Source of the DNA: JAFGPS01 sp964570855
GTDB lineage: Bacteria; Planctomycetota; Phycisphaerae; Sedimentisphaerales; Anaerobacaceae
Assembly: GCA_964570855.1 (NCBI GenBank)
Contig: CAZMZR010000025.1
Location: 1-40,820, forward strand
DNA length: 40,820 nucleotides
Direction: 5' to 3'
Below the pieces are notes generated by a model that did not search any database, was not told the origin of the DNA, and saw nothing but the letters and a program-made list of their open reading frames with translations. The translations under genes and the position numbers were made by a program. Positions 7,208-16,026 of this stretch are shown piece by piece (positions within the stretch are counted from its first letter, which is position 1; every line of letters begins with the position of its first letter).

Positions 7208-8312
7208 AGACTTTAAGATTCCTGACCCACATCAGAGATCTCTTAAAATCAAGCACCACTACTGTACTCTGGAAATATTGCATCCCCAACAATCCATCGC
7301 ATTCCGTCAGCAGCGGACTGTCGTTGGGGAAAACAGAAATTTCCGCATTCTTAACGGTTCTTTCCCCTACCTGAAGATTTGGAACAATACCCCGCCTGCA
7401 AGCCAGGTGCCCAATATACGGGTAAAAATCTTTGCCCTTCCTTAGATTCAAATCTTTAACTTGAGCATTAACCTGTTCCCAGAGTTTTTCTCCAACGGCC
7501 AACCCCCTGCCGCTGCCGGAATCAAACTGCAAATCTATTTCCTCACCGGCAATAGAAATCTTCACAAAAAGGAACACATTGCCATGGAAGTCTTCCTCGG
7601 TGGTTATCGGGTATTTGTCCCACGAGTCTGATTCATTAGATTCAAAGGTCTTATCGTATGAGAATTCTACTTCGTTATCGACATTATCGAACATAACATA
7701 ATTGAATTCTCTCAATATCGGCAGTCCAACAATAACTGTCTCGCTGTTCGTAGTGTTGCTGACGATCTGTATGCCAAATATATTTACAGTTGCGGATGGT
7801 TCAAGATACAAACACGGACGATTGGTAAATGTGATACCACCAATCTGAAACAACGGAAGATAACAAAGGCCGAGCTTGTAACCGTTCAAATCAGAAATTG
7901 TATCCCTCATGGCATAGACCGGCAGCTTGTTATCTAAAACATGGGATATATTTAGAAAGATCGGCTGTGAGGCTCCCGTATCAAGCACAACGGGGTATCG
8001 ATTTGCATGGAGTCCGATCTTACCTTCGACAACAACATAGTGATTTTTATAGTATTGTTTATGATACTTTATTCGATGGATATTGTTCTGATCCGACTGG
8101 TCGTCAGCTTTCCAGAGGAAATCGAAACTTACAAAGTCTTCAAGAGAACCGATCATCAAGTCTGATCTGTTATCGGAATGCATCAAACGAATATCATCGG
8201 GTTCCTTAAGGCTTGTATTATCTGTAGTCACATGAACAACCGGGCCGATGGAACATCCTGATTGCATGAATAAAAGCAAGCTGATAATACTAATAAATAC
8301 AAAAACTCGCAT
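7206..8312 (-). CDS. Two-lobed retropepsin/pepsin-like aspartyl protease lipoprotein (368 aa)
   Basis: The start is placed at the ATG at 8312, which has GAGGGGG about 6 nt upstream; the longer frame to 8333 lacks a site. An N-terminal hydrophobic stretch ends in QSGC with Cys20, consistent with a lipoprotein. Two catalytic-type motifs are visible: VVLDTGAS with D111 and LQFDSGSG with D264. Each is followed by hydrophobic strands typical of an aspartic protease lobe, and DGLLGMQYF near the C-terminus matches the usual LLG motif. It is probably a monomeric two-lobe protease anchored to an envelope membrane. The target is unknown; the convergent exported protein is one candidate by position only. 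It could bind peptide without cutting. Confidence 0.85.
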   Translation of the reverse strand: MRVFVFISIISLLLFMQSGCSIGPVVHVTTDNTSLKEPDDIRLMHSDNRSDLMIGSLEDFVSFDFLWKADDQSDQNNIHRIKYHKQYYKNHYVVVEGKIGLHANRYPVVLDTGASQPIFLNISHVLDNKLPVYAMRDTISDLNGYKLGLCYLPLFQIGGITFTNRPCLYLEPSATVNIFGIQIVSNTTNSETVIVGLPILREFNYVMFDNVDNEVEFSYDKTFESNESDSWDKYPITTEEDFHGNVFLFVKISIAGEEIDLQFDSGSGRGLAVGEKLWEQVNAQVKDLNLRKGKDFYPYIGHLACRRGIVPNLQVGERTVKNAEISVFPNDSPLLTECDGLLGMQYFQSTVVVLDFKRSLMWVRNLKV

Positions 8313-8916
8313 TTCATCACCCCCTCTGGACAAAGCCCAGTCCTTAAATACATATTTGATTCACGAGATTCGGTATCCTTGTTCCGAGAAGAATCAAATA
8401 ATGAGGCTACCCTCCTTTGCAGGCCACTCCAAAAGTTAATTGAACCTATTTTAACATTTTTGATCCCTCCTGTCAAGAAATTATGAGCTGCGTGCTTATT
8501 TCGATACTTTTCAAGAAAAAACACGAGTTAAGCCAATATACAAAGACTGATGTTGAAGCATTCCTGTCGCACAGGCCGATATCCTATAAAAAGTCCACAG
8601 ATAATACAGAAACGAGAACTCCAGGCTTTATCAAACAAGGAAAAACTGTTACGGATTGAAGTATGTTTAACAAATATGGTCCGAAAAAATCTCCATATCA
8701 CTATTAGCAGTCGATAACAATCATTATCTATATTTGGAATATTACCGGATAAAACTGAGATTATGAAATCTGAAGAACAAAAAAAGTTAATGCTCACTTT
8801 GAGTTAAGGCCGATAAAGAGGGCAAATAGAACGGGAATATTTGAAGTTGTACCAATTGGGGGTTTTACGTGGGGAGAGGGTAATTAAATTGGGGGCGATT
8901 TATTGGGGGTTATTTA
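8313..8916. other. Divergent intergenic region before the export operon
   Basis: This 604-bp region separates the minus-strand protease gene from the plus-strand export operon, so it should hold promoters for both. No open frame in it has recognisable protein content. The last 60 bp before the Wza-like gene carry a cluster of G-tracts (separate entry). No riboswitch consensus was recognised. Confidence 0.55.
8858..8909 (+). promoter_or_regulatory. G-tract cluster in the leader of the export operon (possible G-quadruplex)
   Basis: Five G-runs lie in 52 nt: 8858-8862 (5), 8871-8874 (4), 8878-8880 (3), 8891-8895 (5) and 8905-8909 (5), with spacers of 8, 3, 10 and 9 nt. Three are in the same TTGGGGG context. 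The last run ends 7 nt before the ATG at 8917, where the Shine-Dalgarno should be, so folding or protein binding here could control translation of the first export gene. Whether it folds is not shown by sequence. Confidence 0.45.
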
Positions 8917-9750
8917 ATGCAAAGGCAATACGTGAGGATCCGTTTTGTCCGGATTCTTTTAACTAGCGTTTTCTTATTCTGTGGAATATACACTACCGGC
9001 TGTAATCCAACTTTATCATCTCCCCAAGAGTTAAAGGAGTTTAAACAAACCGGCCCAATCAACTCAGCAGACGATTTCGGTTACCCATCAGAGGAACAAA
9101 ATGTTTCAGGACCCTATCGTGTTGTCCCCGGGGACGTACTGGAATTTCAGATGCCTGCTGTTTTACGTGTCATCTCTTCCGACCTGCCTGAATGGTTGAG
9201 GCCTACATACGGCCGCACAGAAGCCGAACCTTATCTGGTTCGTATAAACCAGAACGGTACTATCACACTTCCTATTGTAGGTGAATTACATATCGCGGGT
9301 AAAACACTTGCCCAGATAGAAGCATCCGTCGTAGATGCTTATTACCCCAAGTATGTGGTCAGTTGCCCTATGGTAGTTTGTGAAGTTAAAAAATACCAAA
9401 GAGAAAGCGAACGGGTTTTTGCCGTGATAGGGCTGGTAAATAAATCCGGTGTCTTTCCATATCCGGCGGATGTTCAATACAATCTTATGGAGGCTCTGGC
9501 GTTCGCCGGCGGGCTCGATATGGTTGCCGATCCGCGATACCTGAAAATCTATCGGCACAATTCTTCGGGCGATATATTATGCGCAACAATAGGAGTTGAA
9601 ACCAAATCCATGGCTGAGGCATATAACATCGCAATACAGCCGGGTGACCTTGTATATGTCGATCACACAGTTCAAACACGTGTAAACAAATTTCTATCAG
9701 ATGTATTTCACATTACGCTCGGGGCGGATACTCGTTACACGTACGACTAA
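8917..9750 (+). CDS. Wza-like polysaccharide export lipoprotein (277 aa)
   Basis: The N-terminus has a basic start, hydrophobic stretch and TTGC with Cys29, a plausible though imperfect lipobox. A Poly_export domain follows (about 66-160: YRVVPGDVLEFQMP, LVRINQNGTITLPIVGEL, KTLAQIEASV), then an SLBB-type domain (about 165-250: VFAVIGLVNKSGVFPYP, NLMEALAFAGGL, IQPGDLVYV). This family forms the periplasmic and outer-membrane conduit for capsule or exopolysaccharide. It is shorter than E. coli Wza, so it probably lacks part of the translocon and may need another outer-membrane partner. It is the first gene of an operon whose next gene, 29 bp on, is the Wzc-like partner. The start lies directly behind a G-tract leader. 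Confidence 0.9.
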   Translation: MQRQYVRIRFVRILLTSVFLFCGIYTTGCNPTLSSPQELKEFKQTGPINSADDFGYPSEEQNVSGPYRVVPGDVLEFQMPAVLRVISSDLPEWLRPTYGRTEAEPYLVRINQNGTITLPIVGELHIAGKTLAQIEASVVDAYYPKYVVSCPMVVCEVKKYQRESERVFAVIGLVNKSGVFPYPADVQYNLMEALAFAGGLDMVADPRYLKIYRHNSSGDILCATIGVETKSMAEAYNIAIQPGDLVYVDHTVQTRVNKFLSDVFHITLGADTRYTYD

Positions 9751-9779
9751 AGTTTTTCAATATCAGGATATAAAGGAAT

Positions 9780-12400
9780 ATGGATAATAAAACAGTTGGA
9801 AACGGAAGTCCAAATTCGACGTTCGAGCAGGGAGACAACCTGCCGCGGGAAAACCTTCTACATATAATCTTGTGGCACAGATGGACTATTCTGCTTACTG
9901 TCGTCGGATTTCTGATTATAACGTTCATTTACCTCATGAGAACCACTCCTATCTACACAAGCGAATCAAGATTATATGTCGAACAAAATGGTCCCAAGAT
10001 TATCAACGAGTATGAAGGAATAATGACTCGAGCAAATAATTACCTTTATACGCAGGGTGAACTAATAAAATCCACACCAATTGTCAACGAAGTGTCAAAC
10101 ATTGAACATATAAAATACTTAAAAACGTTTGATGAGATTGACAACATAGCGGGTTATATCAAGAAAAATCTGAACGTCGTGATCGGCAGGAAGGATGATA
10201 TCATTACTGTTTCATTTGAATCACCATATCCGGAAGAAGCCGCCCAGATTGTCAATGCCATAGTGGAATCTTATGTCAGTTATCACTCATCTCGCAAACG
10301 AAGCACCGTTTCGGAAGTATTAAGAATCATCCAGAAAGAGAAGGTCAAACGTGATAAGGAATTGTCGGATAAATTCACGGAACTGCTGGCATTTACTAAA
10401 AAACAGGGTGTTGTTTCATTCGACAATAACGGTGGGAATATCGTCTTCGACAGATTGAATAAACTTTCGAGCGCATTAACTGAAACGCAACTGGTGGCTC
10501 TGAACGCAAAGGCCGATTTCGAAGCGGTCCAAAGCATGGCGAACGACCCGGAAAAAATCCGGCAGTTCGCCGGTGCTTCCACAGGCTCGGGTATTCTTGT
10601 ATTCGGAAGTGACCGAGAAACCCAACTAAGAGCAGAACTAAGAAATGCCGAAACGGAATTGGAAGACACAAGATACCATTGCACAGAAGATCACCCATCT
10701 GTTCAGGCGATCCATTCGAAGATTGATCGCATCAAGCAGGAACTTAATGATCAGAGCAGACAATTTGCCGATGCTTATATCGAAGTCACGCAGTTACGAT
10801 GGATGGCGGCCAAACAAAGAGAAGATGAATTAGCAGCGTCATTTGAGAGCCAATACCAGGCGGCACAAAAGTTAGGAGTTAAAGCCGCCGAGTATACCGT
10901 ACTCCAGTCGGAATTAAAGCGTGCCGAAAGAGTTTGTGAAATTCTTGATGATCGCATTAAAGAACTCAATGTTACTGAGGATACGGGAGCATTAAATATC
11001 AGTATATTGGAAGTCGCACGCCCCGCAGGCAGCCCCTCAAAACCACAAAAGGCCAGAATAATGACAATGGCCCTGATCATGGGANNNNNNNNNNNNNNNN
11101 NNNNNNNNNNNNNNNNNNNNNNNNNNNNNNNNNNNNNNNNNNNNNNNNNNNNNNNNNNNNNNNNNNNNNNNNNNNNNNNNNNNNCAGCCCCTCAAAACCA
11201 CAAAAGGCCAGAATAATGACAATGGCCCTGATCATGGGACTGGTATTCGGCACGGGTCTCGCTTTCCTTCGTGATTGGATGGACTATCGACTACATTCCT
11301 CCGAAGAGATAACAGCCTTGCTCGGTGTTCCAGTTCTCGGCGAAGTGCCGGCAATATCAGAAGGCCAAAGGATAGTTACAACCCAGGGGCAGGAAGTATG
11401 GCTCAAGCTTAAGACTTTCTTTGTTAGTAAATTTCAACCCGAAAAAGCTGAAAAATTCACAACTTTACACAAACCGAAAAGCAAACTCAGGAAACAGACT
11501 CTTATGGCTCAAGCCAGAATATATAGAGCCATGCAGGCATCAGATGAAACCAAAACACAACATGTAACTATCGGCACATCGGAGACAAAAAGCGTCAAGA
11601 CAAGTTCTGAAATGCAAACCATTATCGAACGCGGCCAGATCGTGCGTCTCAAACCGAAATCAATCGTAGCTGAGGCTTACCGAACGATACGAACCTCTAT
11701 ATTTTTTGGAGTACCCAAAGGCGGAGCAAAAACAATTCTTATCACTTCGCCCGCTCCCGGCGACGGTAAAACCACTCTCGTCAGTAATCTGGCTATCACC
11801 ATGGCACAGGCCGGACAAAGAACATTGATTATTGATGCCGACCTGCGTAAACCAAAACAGCATAAGATTTTTAACGCCAGCAGTGAACCCGGTTTAGCCA
11901 GCGTGCTTGCCGGAACGATCAGATTGGATGAGGCTATCCAACCCGGCTCCGTCACTGGGCTGGATTTGTTATCGTGTGGCCCGCAAGTACCTAATCCATC
12001 TGAAATACTAAACAGCGAGACATTCGCCCTGATATTAGAGAACCTGACTAAATGCTATGACCGGATAATCATAGATTCGCCGCCGGTCGTGCCCGTGGCC
12101 GACAGTCAGATTATTGCCGCAAGGTGTGACATTGTTCTGTTGGTCGTCAGAGCAGAAAAAACCACAAGGAGACTTGTTCAGCGAGCACGCGATAATCTTG
12201 TAAGTGTCGGCGGACACCTGCTCGGGACTATTGTTAATGATGTAGCACAAAAACGCGGCCGTTATGGATATTACGGCAGATATCACAGCAGCTATGGTTA
12301 CGGAGGTTACGGTTACGGAGGCTACGGCTACGGCAGCTATTACGGCGAGGACAGCAACACTGAAAGCAAACAAGAATATGAACAAAAAGTAAGCGTATAA
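9780..12400 (+). CDS. Wzc-like polysaccharide co-polymerase / BY-kinase, interrupted by an assembly gap (821 aa when joined)
   Basis: Residues about 30-52 form the first membrane helix, followed by a Wzz-type periplasmic region with long coiled coils, and a second helix at about 427-447. The cytosolic kinase part has E580-A-Y-R-T-I-R (the EX2RX2R oligomerisation motif), Walker A SPAPGDGKTT (K612), Walker A' LIIDADLRKP (D634/D636) and Walker B IIIDSPP (D714). The tail from about 774 is Gly/Tyr-rich with 13 Tyr, the autophosphorylation cluster. It sets chain length and opens export together with Wza; the phosphatase gene downstream would reverse its phosphorylation. The 100-N block (11085-11184) splits the frame, but the 55-bp ends overlap exactly and joining 11084 to 11240 is in frame, so the gene is intact. 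A linker of about 100 residues between helix 2 and the kinase is longer than usual. Confidence 0.93.
11030..11239. other. Scaffold gap with identical 55-bp flanks (assembly artefact)
   Basis: Positions 11085-11184 are 100 N. The 55 bases before the gap (11030-11084) and after it (11185-11239) are identical. Fixed-length N filling and a 55-base overlap are what remains when a k=55 de Bruijn assembler leaves two contigs that in fact overlap. Removing the gap and one copy restores a continuous reading frame (435 codons before, then Leu-Val-Phe-Gly after). No sequence is likely to be missing. Confidence 0.92.
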
Positions 12401-12602
12401 ATAAAATTATGGGGGACGTTTTTGTGACATTTTCTATTGTTAAAATCTCACAACAAAACGTGATAAGGAAAAAGTTTCTTAAATTTAACCTGTAGATTCT
12501 TTCAGAAATCGCTCCTGAATAAAAAGCTTAAAAATGACTAAGTTAATCAATGAAGATTTGAGTATCAATAAAGAAAAGAACCGGCACAAAGCAGAAAAAG
12601 CC

Positions 12603-13394
12603 ATGTTCGTCGATATCCATTGCCATTGCCTGCCCGCTCTTGATGACGGTCCCAAAACAAAATATGAGGCCCTTGCCCTGTGCCAAATGCTTGTTGACGA
12701 CGGTGTAACTACCGCCATTGCAACACCACATCAGCTCGGCCAATTCGATGGCTGCAATGAAGCAACAGAAGTAAGAGAAGCAGTTTCCATGCTCAATAGA
12801 GAACTGGAAACACATAATTTACCGCTTACAATTCTGCCGGGTGGAGATGTTCGTGTGGATGAACGAATTTACCAGCTAATCGAGTCCGACAAAATTCTTA
12901 CCCTTGCCGACGGCAGAAAGTACATACTTCTCGAACTTCCATCCGGGATATTTATTGATATTGAACCCCTGCTTCTCGAACTGGCTTGCCTGGGTATTCA
13001 TGGCATCATATCGCATCCCGAGCGACACTTTATCCTTAGCAAACAATACAACATTATACCCAAATGGTTGGGGAACCCCGCTTATTTACAGATTACAGCC
13101 GGCAGCCTGCTGGGTGAATTTGGACCAAGTGCCAAAAAAGCTGCGTGGCATTTTTTAAGCTTAGGATGGGTCTCAATCGTGGCAACAGATTGTCACAATC
13201 TGAGCAGTCGCAGACCCCGGATGAAAACAGCATTCAAATATATCTGTGAAAAATTCGGATATGAAATCGCCCATCTGGTCTGCATCGAGAATCCACTAAG
13301 AGTATTGGAAGGTCGGAATATAACAAGTGTCGTATCCCAGGAAAAAAGGGAGCATATTAATGCCAAAAGAATGTCAGATAACCTTCGAAGATAA
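12603..13394 (+). CDS. PHP-type protein-tyrosine phosphatase, CpsB/YwqE family (263 aa)
   Basis: The protein starts with the family signature MFVDIHCHCLPALDDGP. Further metal ligands are seen in ATPH, SHPERH and TDCHN, giving the PHP fold with a metal cluster that removes phosphate from the Tyr-rich tail of the BY-kinase. The usual Glu of the GAEVR motif is Asp (GGDVRVDERI). The frame is open to an ATG at 12534, which would add 23 charged residues. Neither start has a clear Shine-Dalgarno, and 12603 is chosen because family members begin at this motif. It follows the kinase gene by about 200 bp and its 3' end overlaps the next gene by 35 bp, indicating translational coupling. Confidence 0.9.
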   Translation: MFVDIHCHCLPALDDGPKTKYEALALCQMLVDDGVTTAIATPHQLGQFDGCNEATEVREAVSMLNRELETHNLPLTILPGGDVRVDERIYQLIESDKILTLADGRKYILLELPSGIFIDIEPLLLELACLGIHGIISHPERHFILSKQYNIIPKWLGNPAYLQITAGSLLGEFGPSAKKAAWHFLSLGWVSIVATDCHNLSSRRPRMKTAFKYICEKFGYEIAHLVCIENPLRVLEGRNITSVVSQEKREHINAKRMSDNLRR

Positions 13395-15885
13395 TATTTC
13401 AGCAGGCAAATTCGACTTTGTTATCGAATGTCTGTTTATCAGCCTTCTGGCTTTCATGCCTCTCGCCTTTGGAGTGGTTCATGCATGGAGTGAAGAGGTC
13501 GTTGTTATATTATCCTCCACGATTGTAATCTGCTTTCTGCTTAAACTTTTTTTATACAAAAATCAGCGTATCATCTGGTCCTGGGTATATGTGCCTCTTT
13601 GCGCCTTTTTAATTCTTGTTGTCATCCAGCTTATTTCGCTGCCCGCATGGCTGGTTAATATTATCTCGCCCAATACTCTTGCACTAAGAAAAGAACTTCT
13701 GAGCGATCTGCGAAATGCCGACGAAATACTCAAGTCGATGCCCTTAAGCTTTTATCCCCACGCCGCTAAACATGACCTCCGATTGATACTGGCGGTCGCC
13801 GGAATGTTTGTGGTTGTCTTAAATGTCTTTCGCCGCCCCGAGCAGATAAAACGGCTCCTGAGAGCTATAACAATCATCGGAGCAGTAATCGCCGTTATTA
13901 CTCTGGCACAAAATCTTTTTGGTAACGGAAAAATCTACTGGTTGATACCCAACAGGTATTCAAAAAGCTATTCGGGGCCGTTCGTTAATCACAGCAATTA
14001 CGGACAATTTATGAACTTATCAATCGGAGCTGCACTTGGTCTGATTATGGTGAAACTGCATGAGGTTTTCGGAAACAGGAAAGTTACTTTACCCAACGTA
14101 CTGGAGTACTTCAGTTCCGCTTCCGCAATATCACTGTGGCTGCTTATCGCAATGGTCGGCGTCGGTACAACAACGGTCTTCATATCACTTACACGAGGCG
14201 GCATGATCGGCATGCTTGTTGCAATGGGTATTACCACAATATTTATTTCATCGAAACAACATCTCAGAAGTCACGGCTGGACAATGGTTGTTATAGCAAT
14301 AATCTCATTTACCTGTATTTTATATATAGGTTTTGACGCTGTTTATAACCGTCTGGCCACACTGAGAGATTTAAACGAAGCCGGAACAGCCCGGCTGCAA
14401 ATGCTCAAAGACACAACCGCAGCATGGTCAAAGTATCCACTACTTGGGACCGGACTGGGAACATATTCTATTGTTTACCCGATGTTCGACCACTCACAGA
14501 TAGCCGTTCCGGCCACACATGCAGAAAACGAATACGCCCAGACAGCCGAAGAAACCGGGTTGATTGGCCTGGTTTTGTTGATTGTATTTGCAGCAATTAT
14601 ATGGTTCCATTTCTTCCGTAATATCCGTCGCACGAACCATCCCATCTTCTCGGTAGCCTACGGTCTGGGTTTCGGTCTGCTGGCAATACTTTTACATAGT
14701 TTTAGCGATTTCGGTCAGCATCTGCCGGCAAACGCATTCCTGTCCGCCATTTTCTGTGCACTACTAATAGCTGTGGCCCGATACGGTCAAACCGACAATT
14801 TAATTACAATAAAAGCTGCATTCTGGAAAAATAAATTAACAAAAACAGTCATCTTTTTATGCGTGTCCGGAATCTGTATATGGGCTTTTTTAGGTGCAAA
14901 TAACAGTCGTCTCGCCGAGGTGCACCGAAATAAAGTTCATACCCTTGAGAAAAGACTCGCAAAAACAAACTGGCAGGGAACAGAAGCCACATACGCAGAT
15001 TTACTATCTAATGCTTCCGCTGTCCTTGTCTACGAGCCTGAAAATGTGAAAAACCTGTACCTGTTCAATGTGTACCGCTGGCGGTCAATAAACCAGACTG
15101 AAAATCCCGATATTTCAAATATTCATACTTCCGAAGATTCAATGCCGGTCGTTCGCGATATCGTTGAACAGCTCCACAAAGCAAACACATTATGTCCGAC
15201 ATACGGGCCGGCCTATACATTAGCCGGGCAAATAGAGAAATTTATCCTTAACGATGACTCCGGTGCAGGCAGAATAAGAAAAGGCTTTCTTCTGGCCCCC
15301 TGCGATCCGATAGTTTGTTTTACCGCCGGTTATCTCGATTTTGTAGAAGGAAAATACGAAGATTGTACAGCTAAATTTGATAAAGCAGTACAGCTCGACG
15401 AAAGATTGTTTAAGGATGTTGTATCGATATATGTCAACGACCTGAGTCGTCCATACCTGGCTCTGTCACTGGCCGGGAATAACATTACCCGGCTCAATCA
15501 TGTCACCAATGTTTTCAGAGAAGCGCAATATCACGATCTCGCACAGCAGAGTTGGGAGAAAACACAAAAATTACTACAGGATATATGTTCTCAGCCCAAG
15601 ACACCCTCATGGGCTTTGGTTAATTTAGCCGGTATCTATAAAGAGCAGGAAAATACCGAAGCGGCGATAGAATGTTATCGTCGGGCCTTGACGCTCGATT
15701 ACACCCAGATCCCCTGGCGAATTGAGCTGGCAAAATTACTTGCAGAAAAGAAAAGAATGCCGGAGGCAATGCGCGAAGCAAGGATATGTCTCAGAATTCG
15801 CCCCGGCTCTGAAGAGGCTGAGAAACTTGTAGCAGATTTTTCGATGTTCCCTGCTACATGGGGTAAAGATACCGTCCAGCGATGA
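13360..15885 (+). CDS. O-antigen ligase/polymerase-like membrane protein with C-terminal TPR domain (841 aa)
   Basis: The ATG at 13360 has GGGAG 8 nt upstream and is preferred over the GTG at 13327. About ten to twelve membrane helices occupy residues 20-510. The Wzy_C/WaaL signature lies in the middle: SLTRGG, then GTGLGTYSIVYPMF and THAENEYAQTAEETGLIG, in which the periplasmic His and Glu are typical of ligases. The C-terminal third (about 540-841) is soluble and holds TPR-like repeats (AALVNLAGIYKEQENTEAAI type, 34-residue spacing). Such fusions occur in polysaccharide loci of planctomycetes and deltaproteobacteria. It polymerises or transfers lipid-linked glycan at the periplasmic face. 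A separate Wzy-like protein at 30167-31558 suggests this one acts as ligase or as a general step. Confidence 0.88.
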   Translation: MPKECQITFEDNISAGKFDFVIECLFISLLAFMPLAFGVVHAWSEEVVVILSSTIVICFLLKLFLYKNQRIIWSWVYVPLCAFLILVVIQLISLPAWLVNIISPNTLALRKELLSDLRNADEILKSMPLSFYPHAAKHDLRLILAVAGMFVVVLNVFRRPEQIKRLLRAITIIGAVIAVITLAQNLFGNGKIYWLIPNRYSKSYSGPFVNHSNYGQFMNLSIGAALGLIMVKLHEVFGNRKVTLPNVLEYFSSASAISLWLLIAMVGVGTTTVFISLTRGGMIGMLVAMGITTIFISSKQHLRSHGWTMVVIAIISFTCILYIGFDAVYNRLATLRDLNEAGTARLQMLKDTTAAWSKYPLLGTGLGTYSIVYPMFDHSQIAVPATHAENEYAQTAEETGLIGLVLLIVFAAIIWFHFFRNIRRTNHPIFSVAYGLGFGLLAILLHSFSDFGQHLPANAFLSAIFCALLIAVARYGQTDNLITIKAAFWKNKLTKTVIFLCVSGICIWAFLGANNSRLAEVHRNKVHTLEKRLAKTNWQGTEATYADLLSNASAVLVYEPENVKNLYLFNVYRWRSINQTENPDISNIHTSEDSMPVVRDIVEQLHKANTLCPTYGPAYTLAGQIEKFILNDDSGAGRIRKGFLLAPCDPIVCFTAGYLDFVEGKYEDCTAKFDKAVQLDERLFKDVVSIYVNDLSRPYLALSLAGNNITRLNHVTNVFREAQYHDLAQQSWEKTQKLLQDICSQPKTPSWALVNLAGIYKEQENTEAAIECYRRALTLDYTQIPWRIELAKLLAEKKRMPEAMREARICLRIRPGSEEAEKLVADFSMFPATWGKDTVQR

Positions 15886-15956
15886 AACAATAAAAGTGAA
15901 GCATGTTTGTTTTTAAAGCAAGCTGAGATATTGAATATTACAGATAAAAAAATCCG

Positions 15957-15972
15957 CGTCGGGACACCGACG
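15957..15972. other. Short GC-rich hairpin between the ligase and initiating transferase genes
   Basis: CGTCGG and CCGACG form a perfect 6-bp stem around GACA in an otherwise AT-rich 141-bp gap. No T-run follows, so it is not a standard terminator. It may stabilise the upstream mRNA end or be incidental. Confidence 0.35.
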
Positions 15973-16026
15973 GGGACGGAGTGTGCGCAGAGGTCATTCT
16001 CTTAAATAAACCTGTCATATAAAATA

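Noticed and set aside
8528..8797. 89-codon minus-strand open frame before the export operon
   Set aside because: No domain and in a divergent regulatory region; reads like random AT-rich translation.
11030..11239. A true direct repeat flanking missing sequence
   Set aside because: The exact 55-bp identity with a fixed 100-N block and restored frame fits an overlap left by the assembler better.
12290..12345. Intergenic-type tandem repeat
   Set aside because: It is the coding sequence of the Gly/Tyr-rich tail of the BY-kinase, in frame.
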